The translations under genes and the position numbers were made by a program. 6,738 nt of DNA from positions 1 through 6,738 of the forward strand of contig PFAX01000038.1 of the NCBI GenBank assembly GCA_002773495.1, given 5' to 3'. Every line of letters begins with the position of its first letter. Positions within the stretch are counted from its first letter, which is position 1. Of the stretch, positions 1 through 6,023 are shown in pieces. This DNA comes from a bacterium (Candidatus Gribaldobacteria) CG10_big_fil_rev_8_21_14_0_10_37_21 (GTDB lineage: Bacteria; Patescibacteriota; Minisyncoccia; Minisyncoccales; CG1-02-41-26). The notes beneath the pieces were generated by a model, which was not told where the DNA came from, ran no database searches, and worked only from the letters and a program-made list of their open reading frames with translations.

Positions 1-71
1 AAACCGCTTGGTTGACTGAAGGTTCGGCCTGTTTGTTGGTTTACGCACTTAGTTGTTGCTTGGCTTTGCAT
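1..71 (-). CDS. Possible 5' end of an unidentified gene, cut by the window edge
   Basis: An open minus-strand frame starts at ATG (complement of 69-71) and runs without a stop to the left edge, giving 23 codons beginning MQSQATTKCVNQQTG. I do not recognise the product. The case for a real gene is mostly positional: in every other gap a minus-strand start codon follows the repeat array by roughly 10 to 25 nt, and this ATG lies 10 nt beyond the array that ends at 82. The bases before it (AAACCT-ATG) resemble the AAAGCT-ATG before galU and the four-helix-bundle gene. No Shine-Dalgarno sequence is visible. A plus-strand frame is also open across this stretch, so with so little sequence the call is weak. 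Confidence 0.35.
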   Translation of the reverse strand, partial: MQSQATTKCVNQQTGRTFSQPSG

Positions 72-81
72 AGGTTTGGCT

Positions 82-153
82 TATATGTCTTATATGTCTT
101 ATATGTCCTATAGGTCCTATACGACTTATAGGACTTATACGTCTTATAGGTTT
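82..153 (-). repeat. 9-bp tandem array A, 8 units, downstream of nnrD
   Basis: Eight units in perfect 9-nt register, read on the plus strand: TATATGTCT twice, TATATGTCC, TATAGGTCC, TATACGACT, TATAGGACT, TATACGTCT, TATAGGTTT. The TATATG units lie at the low-coordinate side, next to the possible start codon at 71. The TATAGGTTT unit lies at the nnrD stop side, where it also opens the 42-bp hairpin module. Positions 109-121 can pair with 127-139 around a CGACT loop; the one imperfect pair is G-T on the plus strand. The array fills most of the gap between nnrD and the left-edge ORF. Confidence 0.9.
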
Positions 154-186
154 ACCCTGTTAGAAGCCCTGCCTCTAACAGGGGCT
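145..186 (-). repeat. 42-bp hairpin module, copy 1, directly after the nnrD stop
   Basis: The module runs from one TATAG start (145) to the next (187), exactly 42 nt. It contains a 29-nt palindrome at 155-183: arm CCCTGTTAGAAGC (155-167), loop 168-170, arm GCCTCTAACAGGG (171-183). The one imperfect pair (165/173) is A-C on the plus strand but G-U in minus-strand RNA. The nnrD stop codon (186-188) overlaps the module edge, so the hairpin would fold immediately after translation ends. It could act as a 3' stability or termination structure, but no U-tract follows in the minus direction (AAAC follows). It is nearly identical to the copy at 6667-6708. Confidence 0.85.
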
Positions 187-1049
187 TATAGAATAACCGC
201 TGGAATGTTGTCAACAACATCAGTGGCCAAGGTGCCCCAGCCAAACTTTTTACCAGCTAATTCCCCGGCTTTGCCATTAATATAAGCGGCCGCTTTTGCC
301 GCTAAAAACGGATCGCCCGTATAAGCTAACAGGGCTCCAGCTATGCCAGCTAAGGTGTCCCCTGTTCCCCCAACTGTCATAAAGGCGTTGCCCGTATAGT
401 TTAAAGCCACTTCCTTGCCATCTGAAATTATGTCAATCCTACCTTTAAGTAAAATGACACAGCCCAATTCTTTGGCTGTTTCTTGAACAACCTTGGCTTT
501 TTCTTCTAAGGGTAAATCTTTTATTTCTTTGCCTGATAAAACAAAAAACTCGTAATAATGCGGGGTTAAGATATAGTTTTTGTTACTAACTAATTCTTTT
601 TGTTTTGAAACAACATGGATGGCATCAGCATCAACAACGGCCTTCAGAGATGTTTCTTTTAAAAAATCAGCCACTGCCTGTTTAACTTCAGGGCTCCTGC
701 CTAGGCCTCCACCGATTAAGAGCACAGCTTTCTCGCCAGCCACCTCAAAAATTGACTTTTCTTGGCTTAAAGCAAAAGGCACATCTTCTTTGTCAAACCA
801 CTTGCCCTCAAAAGGCGAAGTCGCTAAATTCGGCGAAAACGAAGCGATTATATCAGCCGCTCTCTTTGGCGCTAATATTTTTACCATATCCACCCCGGCT
901 CTAAAAGCGGCTAAGCCAGCTAAAGCTGGCGAGCCCGTATAATGTTCGCTCCCCCCAACCACCAACAAAAAACCAAAGTCATATTTGCGCGACTCCAATG
1001 GCCTTGTTTTATAAACTTCTTTTAAAATACTTGTTGTTATTTTTTCCAT
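186..1049 (-). CDS. nnrD: ADP-dependent NAD(P)H-hydrate dehydratase (NnrD / YjeF C-terminal domain)
   Basis: A cytosolic metabolite-repair enzyme that dehydrates the damaged S-form of NADHX or NADPHX back to NAD(P)H using ADP (EC 4.2.1.136). It has a ribokinase-like fold. The 287 residues cover only the dehydratase domain. In many bacteria this is fused to an N-terminal NnrE epimerase (about 500 aa in total), so an epimerase would have to be encoded elsewhere. Visible motifs are VVGGSEHYTGSPALAG (30-45), GGGLGR (113-118), DADAI (140-144), LTPHYYEF (161-168), LLKG (200-203), and the nucleotide/catalytic block N217-YTGNAFM-x2-GGTGDTLAG (217-235), which carries the expected GGTGD. The usual TPHPGE reads TPHYYE here; the Glu is kept. 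The start has no strong Shine-Dalgarno (AGAGTAAATAT before ATG). The stop is CTA-TAA, shared with the repeat module. Confidence 0.93.
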   Translation of the reverse strand: MEKITTSILKEVYKTRPLESRKYDFGFLLVVGGSEHYTGSPALAGLAAFRAGVDMVKILAPKRAADIIASFSPNLATSPFEGKWFDKEDVPFALSQEKSIFEVAGEKAVLLIGGGLGRSPEVKQAVADFLKETSLKAVVDADAIHVVSKQKELVSNKNYILTPHYYEFFVLSGKEIKDLPLEEKAKVVQETAKELGCVILLKGRIDIISDGKEVALNYTGNAFMTVGGTGDTLAGIAGALLAYTGDPFLAAKAAAYINGKAGELAGKKFGWGTLATDVVDNIPAVIL

Positions 1050-1064
1050 ATATTTACTCTGCTC

Positions 1065-1127
1065 TATATGTCCTATAAGTCCTATACGACTTATAGGTCG
1101 TATAGGTCTTATACGACTTATAGGGTT
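1065..1127 (-). repeat. 9-bp tandem array B, 7 units, between galU and nnrD
   Basis: Seven units in register on the plus strand: TATATGTCC, TATAAGTCC, TATACGACT, TATAGGTCG, TATAGGTCT, TATACGACT, TATAGGGTT. They fill nearly all of the 68-bp gap. The high-coordinate end supplies the galU stop (1118-1120), so the array overlaps the last galU codons. A perfect 10-bp inverted repeat, CCTATACGAC (1081-1090) with GTCGTATAGG (1097-1106), flanks a 6-nt loop and is the strongest hairpin in any of the pure 9-bp arrays here. Confidence 0.92.
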
Positions 1128-1984
1128 TTCAAATATTTTTTAAGCAAAGGCCCATACTCTTTATGTTGCAAACACAAAAATAAATTACTCTTTAACCAAT
1201 CAAGGGTTTTACCACACTCCAGCCACTGGCCCTCCAACTCACAACCATAAACCATTTTGCCATCACTCAACATTTCTTTAATCCCATTCGCTAAAATCAC
1301 TTCACCTTTTTTAGTTGGCTTTGATTTTTGCAAATAGCCCAAAAACTCATTTGAAAAAACATACCTCCCGCAAATTGCCAAATCAGAGGGCTCTTGCCCC
1401 TTCTCCGGCTTTTCCACAATTTCTTTAATTTGGTAAAGCTTATTGGCTATCTTTTCAACTTTAACCACCCCATAAGAAGAGAGCTTGTCCTTATCAACTT
1501 TCTTTAAACCAATCACTGGTTTTTGGCTGGTCTCAAAAATCTTTAATAATTGTTCTAAGGCCGGCGCTTCGCTGTAAAAAATATCATCCGGAAAGGCCAC
1601 CGCAAAATCTTCTTTACCAATTAATTTTTTAGTTTTTAAAACAGCGTCCCCATCCCCCTTGGGCGTTATTTGAAAACAAATTTGCATTTTTACATCTAAA
1701 TAATCGTGTTTTTCGTTTTCTAACATTTCTAAGCACTCTTTTTGGTTTCTTTCAGTTAAAATTTTTTCTAAAGAAACGTTTGTTTTAAAATAATCAACAA
1801 TTGCTTTTTTGCCCCGATTAACTACAAAGACAACATCTTCAATACCCGATAACTTGGCCTCTTTAACCACATACGACAAAAGGGGTCTGTCAACTAAAGG
1901 CAGGTTTTCTTTAGCACATGTCTTTGTTAAAGGCAGGAACCTTGTTCCTAACCCAGCCACTGGAACAATTAATTTTTTAATCAT
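1118..1984 (-). CDS. galU: UTP--glucose-1-phosphate uridylyltransferase GalU
   Basis: A cytosolic enzyme making UDP-glucose from UTP and glucose-1-phosphate (EC 2.7.7.9), the precursor for surface glycans and glycolipids. Its 288 residues are close to the family norm of about 300. The N-terminal signature VPVAGLGTRFLPLTK (7-21) with AKE (24-26) and LPLVDRP (28-34) is typical, as is GIEDVVFVVNRGKKAI (47-62). FPDDI (131-135) matches the metal-binding region, VEKP (190-193) holds the conserved lysine, and GRYVFS (206-211) follows. Departures are PKGDGDAV (108-115) where the family usually has GLGHAV, and WLECGK (254-259) where an Asp is usual before CG. It lies between ftsZ and nnrD with repeat arrays on both sides. 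The start is preceded by TAAAGCT with no Shine-Dalgarno. The last codons (CTA-TAA) lie in repeat array B. The nearby ligase-like gene suggests a role in envelope glycans. Confidence 0.92.
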   Translation of the reverse strand: MIKKLIVPVAGLGTRFLPLTKTCAKENLPLVDRPLLSYVVKEAKLSGIEDVVFVVNRGKKAIVDYFKTNVSLEKILTERNQKECLEMLENEKHDYLDVKMQICFQITPKGDGDAVLKTKKLIGKEDFAVAFPDDIFYSEAPALEQLLKIFETSQKPVIGLKKVDKDKLSSYGVVKVEKIANKLYQIKEIVEKPEKGQEPSDLAICGRYVFSNEFLGYLQKSKPTKKGEVILANGIKEMLSDGKMVYGCELEGQWLECGKTLDWLKSNLFLCLQHKEYGPLLKKYLKTL

Positions 1985-1992
1985 AGCTTTAC

Positions 1993-2037
1993 TATCTGAC
2001 TTATAGGACTTATACGACCTATAGGTCTTATAGGTTT
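1993..2037 (-). repeat. 9-bp tandem array C, 5 units, between ftsZ and galU
   Basis: Five units in register on the plus strand: TATCTGACT (degenerate), TATAGGACT, TATACGACC, TATAGGTCT, TATAGGTTT. They fill nearly all of the 51-bp gap. The TATAGGTTT unit again marks the stop-codon side and overlaps the ftsZ stop at 2036-2038. The palindrome CCTATAGG occurs at 2018-2025. Confidence 0.88.
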
Positions 2038-3409
2038 AGGGTTTGCGCAAGAAAGCGGGTACCTCCCAGGTCGCCTCGCTTTCCCACTCTTGTTCCTCCT
2101 CTTCTATTTTATCTTCTTTGGCTTTCAAGCCCGACTTTCTCTTTTTTTCTTCTGAATCATCTTTGCCATTGCCATTACTGTTACCATTTTTAATGCCATT
2201 TTCTCCTGCCTTACCTTTACCATTTTTCTTGGCCTTACCTTTAAAGAGCTTTCTGTTTTTTCTTTTTTCAACAATTTTTTGCTCTTCTATTTGCTGAGCA
2301 CTTGAGACAGCGATTAAAACAACTTTTATTTTACCGGCTAACTTTTGATTTTCTGAAACCCCAAAAATTATTTTTGCCCTTGTGTTTAGGTTAGCGATTT
2401 CAGAACTTAACACTTCAACTTCTTTTAATTTTAAATCCTTACCCCCAGAAATGTTAAATAAAATGCGGTTGGCTTTTTTGGGTGAGCCCCCAAAAATCGG
2501 GTTAGAAAAAAGTTGCTTTAAAATCTCCTCAACTCTATTGGGTGCCATTGAAGTGGCTTGCCCCAAAAACATCTCGTTGTTTCTATCTTTTAAAATTGTT
2601 CTTAAATCAGCAAAATCAATGTTAATTAACGATGGTTTTAAAATAACATCCATAATTTCTGAAAGCCAGGCCGCAAAAACCCCATCTAAAAAAGCTAAGG
2701 CCTTTTTCAGCGGGGTCTTGCGGTCAACTAACTGAAATATCTTTTCGTTTTCAGCAATAACCACCCCCGACAAACTTTCTTTTAATTTCAAAGCCGCCTT
2801 CTTAGCCATTTTCATTTTCTTCTCGCCCTCAAACTCAAATGGCATTGTAAAAAAACCCAAAGAGAGGGTTTTTTCCTCTTTAACCAATTCAGCAAAAATA
2901 GGGCTAGCACCCGAGCCCACTCCCCCGCCTAAGGCCGCAATAAAAATAATCAAGTCCTGGCCTTGAAAAATTTTCCGCAATTTTTCTTTGTCTTCCAAGG
3001 CGGCTTTACGAGCCAGCTCGCAATCCATCCCAGTGCCTAACCCTTGGGCTGTTTGTTGACCAAACAAAATTGTTTTAACTTTTCGGCCAATTCTCTTAGC
3101 TATTTTTTCATCGGTATCAAGGGCGACAAAACTTGCCCCAGCTCCGCTAATTCTTTGCTTTAATTCAAGTAACATCGAAGAGCCCCCAAAACCAATCCCC
3201 ACCACTTTGGTTTTTATTTTGGGCATTATAAGTTTGGTTGGCTTTAAATTCAAGCCCGGGCTGTCTTTTTTTTCTGCTTTTTTTCCTTCTTCTAAAGCTT
3301 TTTCTTTTAAAGGCAAAACACTCCCCTCTTTTAAGGGTGCGTTCTTGAGCGTTTTTTTCAGCCCAGTTTTTATTTTTTTTGTTTTTTTTATTTTCACTTG
3401 TTTTTTCAT
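2036..3409 (-). CDS. ftsZ: Divergent FtsZ with basic N-terminal extension
   Basis: A tubulin-family GTPase that forms the cytokinetic ring at midcell. Its 457 residues exceed the usual 350-400 because of extensions. Residues 1-65 are a lysine-rich, probably disordered leader. The GTPase core has the T1 loop GIGFGGSS (71-78), LDTD (97-100), GLGTGMDCELARKAA (123-137), the G-box GGGVGSGASP (161-170) and the T7 catalytic loop NIDFAD (263-268), with N263, D265 and D268 kept. The G-box lacks both usual threonines of GGGTGTG. Residues 380-446 form a charged linker rich in Lys, Asn-Gly and Glu. The tail WEVPAFLRKP (448-457) matches the conserved C-terminal peptide that in other bacteria binds FtsA, ZipA or SepF, which argues for true FtsZ and not a distant tubulin homologue. 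No ftsA is visible here. Upstream GGAG and AAGG could act as a ribosome-binding site. A second FtsZ elsewhere in the genome is possible. Confidence 0.88.
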   Translation of the reverse strand: MKKQVKIKKTKKIKTGLKKTLKNAPLKEGSVLPLKEKALEEGKKAEKKDSPGLNLKPTKLIMPKIKTKVVGIGFGGSSMLLELKQRISGAGASFVALDTDEKIAKRIGRKVKTILFGQQTAQGLGTGMDCELARKAALEDKEKLRKIFQGQDLIIFIAALGGGVGSGASPIFAELVKEEKTLSLGFFTMPFEFEGEKKMKMAKKAALKLKESLSGVVIAENEKIFQLVDRKTPLKKALAFLDGVFAAWLSEIMDVILKPSLINIDFADLRTILKDRNNEMFLGQATSMAPNRVEEILKQLFSNPIFGGSPKKANRILFNISGGKDLKLKEVEVLSSEIANLNTRAKIIFGVSENQKLAGKIKVVLIAVSSAQQIEEQKIVEKRKNRKLFKGKAKKNGKGKAGENGIKNGNSNGNGKDDSEEKKRKSGLKAKEDKIEEEEQEWESEATWEVPAFLRKP

Positions 3410-3430
3410 TTATACCTTACTCCGCCCGCC
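3410..3430 (-). promoter_or_regulatory. Possible ribosome-binding region of ftsZ
   Basis: Read on the minus strand, the bases before the ATG are GGCGGGCGGAGTAAGGTATA followed by A. GGAG and AAGG are the only clear purine-rich, Shine-Dalgarno-like tracts before any gene in this window. The G-rich stretch also separates the start from array D. The start is supported by this site and by the arrangement array, then short leader, then ATG, which recurs in the other gaps. The basic N-terminal extension leaves a downstream start possible, for example the ATG of Met62 just before the GTPase core. Confidence 0.45.
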
Positions 3431-3466
3431 TATAAGTCGTATAGGTCATATAGGTCCTATAGGTCA
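3431..3466 (-). repeat. 9-bp tandem array D, 4 units, between the ligase-like gene and ftsZ
   Basis: Four units in register on the plus strand: TATAAGTCG, TATAGGTCA, TATAGGTCC, TATAGGTCA. This is the shortest intergenic array, in a 47-bp gap. Its high end overlaps the last codons of the ligase-like gene, whose TAG stop (3457-3459) comes from a CTATAGG unit. A CCTATA-AGTCG-TATAGG hairpin spans 3429-3445. Confidence 0.85.
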
Positions 3467-5838
3467 AGGTCGTCTTCGCTAAAATTCTCTTCTGTTTGTG
3501 CTGGCACCGCCCCGCCACTTTCCAACCGTTCAATCTGGGCTATTATTTCTTCGTTACCCGGATTTAACGAAAGCACCTTATTAAACGCCATTATCGCTTC
3601 ATCTGTCATATCTAACTTTTCATAAGTTAGGCCTAAAGAATAAATCGAGTTTGAGTGGTTCGGGAATAAAATCACCGCCGCTTCAAATTGTTCTCTGGCA
3701 TCTTGATACTTTGCTTCATTAAAATATAATCTGCCTAACTCAAACCTGGCCTCCACAGAAAAGGGTGCTTTAGCTACTAAGTTTTCCAAACGTTCTTGTG
3801 TCGCTTCACTATTCCCAGCTTCACTTTCTATGCGAGCTAACTGAATTTGTGCTGGCACATAATTACTTTTATTCAAAACCGCCTTTTCTAAAAGCTCCCT
3901 ACCTTTTTCTTGGTTATCTTCGGCTAAATAAAGCAAGGCCAATTGGGTCAAGGTGGCTGGGTTAGTTGGCTCTAAGACAAGAGCTGACTCAAAACTTTTC
4001 TTCGCCCACTCTAGCGCCCCATCAGCCGCTGGCCTGATAGTTGAATAAACAATGCCTGCCATCTCATAAGTGGCAACCATTTTAGGGCTTACTTCAATTG
4101 CCGCTTTAACCTCTCTAACCGACAAAGCAACTAAGTTGGTTATTTTTTGCATATCAGGTGCTGCCTCTACCACCTCTGCTCTAAAATTAATTAAGTAGTC
4201 ATTCGCTAAGGCCAAGTGATAAATCATTTCATTATTATTCAGTCGCACCGCTTTTTCTAACTTGCTTAAGTTAGCACTTGGATCTTTTAAGTACTGCCTA
4301 TAATAAACATCGGCTGTATAATTTTTACCCAAAGTAAAGTAAGCGAAAACAACTGTTGTTAACAACACCCAAAATAAAATAGAAAACACTAAGCCCATTT
4401 CCGGAAAATCACCAAACTTGAAAACCTTTGTTTTTTTGCCAGAAAATACAACCGACCCCAAAGCCAAAACCAAAAAGAAAAATAAGCCCAAAGCGGTATT
4501 TTGGTAATAGAAGAACTGGGCAACCACCAAAGCAATAAAGGTAATAAAAAAAGGCAAAATTAAAATCTTTCTTTCTTCTCTGTCAGTTTGGCTTTCGTCT
4601 ACTTCGCCAGCTAATTTTTTAGATAACCCTTTTATCTTAACTGTTGAAATAATCAGGTAAGTAATTAAACCAAACATTAAAATTAAAATTAAATAACTTA
4701 AACTGCCCAAAATTCCAGTCGTGGCTACAAGTTCAGCTAAGTGGCTCCCAGATCGGTCAAATCTTAATTGCCAAAAATCACTCTCTAAAATAGCTTGTGG
4801 TTTGTATTTAGAATATATGTAAGAAAAAGTTGAAACCCCCGAGCCCAAAACCGGGTTTTCTTTTAACCCACTTAAAGCTAATTTCCAGCTTGCCCTTTGG
4901 TTTAAAATAACCTCGTTGGGTAAATTATTGATCCCCACATCTTCAGGTAAAATTTGCTTTAAGGGATTAAACAATAGAAACACCAAAGCAATTAAAACCA
5001 AAAAGATAGACAAGCTCAAGCGATTAACATTTTCTTTGAAGAGTCGCTTCCAAAAAGAAAAAACCAAAAAGAAAACCAAGCTTAAAATTAAAGCTAACCA
5101 AGCAATGTTAAAATTAATTAAAGCCAATAAACCCAAGTTCAAAAAAAGCAAAGTATAAAGCCCGCCAGTTATTTTTTTACTTTTGGCTTGTTCAATTAAA
5201 AGGCCTTTTCTATCTCGTAAAGCTAAAAGCGAAACCAATAAGACCGAAACGCAAACTAAAAATAAACTTAAACTTTCTAAAGAGCCACCCAAGGGGCTGA
5301 AGGTTCGCAAAGTCATTACTTCAGGCAAAACATTGTTTAGCTTAGCTGCAATTTTTGGCAAAATATCAAAAACAGATAAATATGCCATCATAACAATTAC
5401 CAAACACGAAACCAAAAACATCTTTAAAGTACCACTTAAGGTAGCTCTCACCTGATCCTTCTCTTCTTTTTTGTCTAAAACAACATTATTTGAAACCAAA
5501 AAGTAAAACAAAGTCAGGGTTAAAACAGAAAGCGTTGAGGGCCAAAACCTGCCATAAAAACCAAAGAAACTCGCTTGCTTATCAACTGAAAAAATCCCAC
5601 TTAAAATAGTTATAACTAAAAATAAAAGTAAACTTGCGTCAAACAAATTAAACTTTATTTTAATTTGCCTTTCCTGAAAAACCATTTTCCCTAACCAGCA
5701 TAAAACACCAAAGCTGGTTAAAATGGTTAACAAATAAACCTTGTTAAAATCAAACGCCTCCAAGGTAAAAGGCAGGAAGAACACGGGTACGAGCAAAACC
5801 GCTGAATAAATCGTGGCTTTTATAATTTTATTTAACAT
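3457..5838 (-). CDS. O-antigen ligase/polymerase-like membrane protein with C-terminal TPRs
   Basis: A 793-residue polytopic membrane protein. About twelve or thirteen hydrophobic segments lie between residues 8 and 503. A large loop at roughly 300-368 contains SGLKENPVLGSGVSTFSYIYSKY followed by SGSHLAELVATTGILGSLSY (363-382), the pattern of the Wzy_C / O-antigen ligase (WaaL, PglL-like) family. In that family this region transfers or polymerises lipid-linked glycans on the outer face of the membrane. Residues about 520-780 are helical repeats; at least three TPRs are clear (627-660, 695-728, 729-762, the last two ending in FPNH and LNPGN). Fused TPRs may bind a protein partner or acceptor. 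Substrate and ligase-versus-polymerase activity cannot be read from sequence. The leader is A-rich with no Shine-Dalgarno. The stop CTA-TAG lies in array D. Two genes upstream of galU, it fits a role in surface glycan assembly. Confidence 0.85.
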   Translation of the reverse strand: MLNKIIKATIYSAVLLVPVFFLPFTLEAFDFNKVYLLTILTSFGVLCWLGKMVFQERQIKIKFNLFDASLLLFLVITILSGIFSVDKQASFFGFYGRFWPSTLSVLTLTLFYFLVSNNVVLDKKEEKDQVRATLSGTLKMFLVSCLVIVMMAYLSVFDILPKIAAKLNNVLPEVMTLRTFSPLGGSLESLSLFLVCVSVLLVSLLALRDRKGLLIEQAKSKKITGGLYTLLFLNLGLLALINFNIAWLALILSLVFFLVFSFWKRLFKENVNRLSLSIFLVLIALVFLLFNPLKQILPEDVGINNLPNEVILNQRASWKLALSGLKENPVLGSGVSTFSYIYSKYKPQAILESDFWQLRFDRSGSHLAELVATTGILGSLSYLILILMFGLITYLIISTVKIKGLSKKLAGEVDESQTDREERKILILPFFITFIALVVAQFFYYQNTALGLFFFLVLALGSVVFSGKKTKVFKFGDFPEMGLVFSILFWVLLTTVVFAYFTLGKNYTADVYYRQYLKDPSANLSKLEKAVRLNNNEMIYHLALANDYLINFRAEVVEAAPDMQKITNLVALSVREVKAAIEVSPKMVATYEMAGIVYSTIRPAADGALEWAKKSFESALVLEPTNPATLTQLALLYLAEDNQEKGRELLEKAVLNKSNYVPAQIQLARIESEAGNSEATQERLENLVAKAPFSVEARFELGRLYFNEAKYQDAREQFEAAVILFPNHSNSIYSLGLTYEKLDMTDEAIMAFNKVLSLNPGNEEIIAQIERLESGGAVPAQTEENFSEDDLDL

Positions 5839-5852
5839 ATGTTTTTTGTTTT

Positions 5853-6023
5853 TATATGTCCTACAGGGCTTATAAGTCCTATACGACTTATAGGTCTTAT
5901 AGGTCTTATAGGTCTTATAGGTCTTATACGACTTATAGGTCTTATAGGTCTTATACGACTTATAGGTCTTATACGACTTAGAGGGCTTATAGGTCTTATA
6001 GGGCTTATAGGGCTTATAGGCCC
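5853..6023 (-). repeat. 9-bp tandem array E, 19 units, the longest array
   Basis: Nineteen units in unbroken 9-nt register over 171 bp, filling almost the whole gap between the four-helix-bundle and ligase-like genes. On the plus strand TATAGGTCT occurs eight times, TATACGACT four times, TATAGGGCT twice, with single variants TATATGTCC, TACAGGGCT, TATAAGTCC, TAGAGGGCT and TATAGGCCC. TATACGACT is never adjacent to itself. TATATGTCC marks the start-codon side, as in arrays A and B. The four-helix-bundle stop (6014-6016) falls inside the last units. The units have a three-codon period, so long ORFs cross the array in both directions (I-G-L or R-P-I type repeats). These are by-products of the repeat with no other sign of coding. 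Confidence 0.95.

Noticed and set aside
155..183. Rho-independent terminator after nnrD
   Set aside because: The stem is strong, but the minus-strand sequence after it is AAACCTATAAG, with no U-tract. A role in 3' processing or stability remains possible.
2029..2040. Telomere-like TTTAGGG sequence
   Set aside because: A single occurrence formed where the degenerate repeat unit meets the end of ftsZ; it is not repeated.
3207..3482. Plus-strand ORFs opposite ftsZ, galU and the ligase-like gene
   Set aside because: They are low-complexity, Ser/Phe- or Lys-rich translations of the antisense strand of well-supported minus-strand genes, with no recognisable domain.
5853..6023. CRISPR array
   Set aside because: The units are 9 bp and directly abutting, with no unique spacers and no cas genes nearby. 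This is a tandem repeat, not repeat-spacer architecture.
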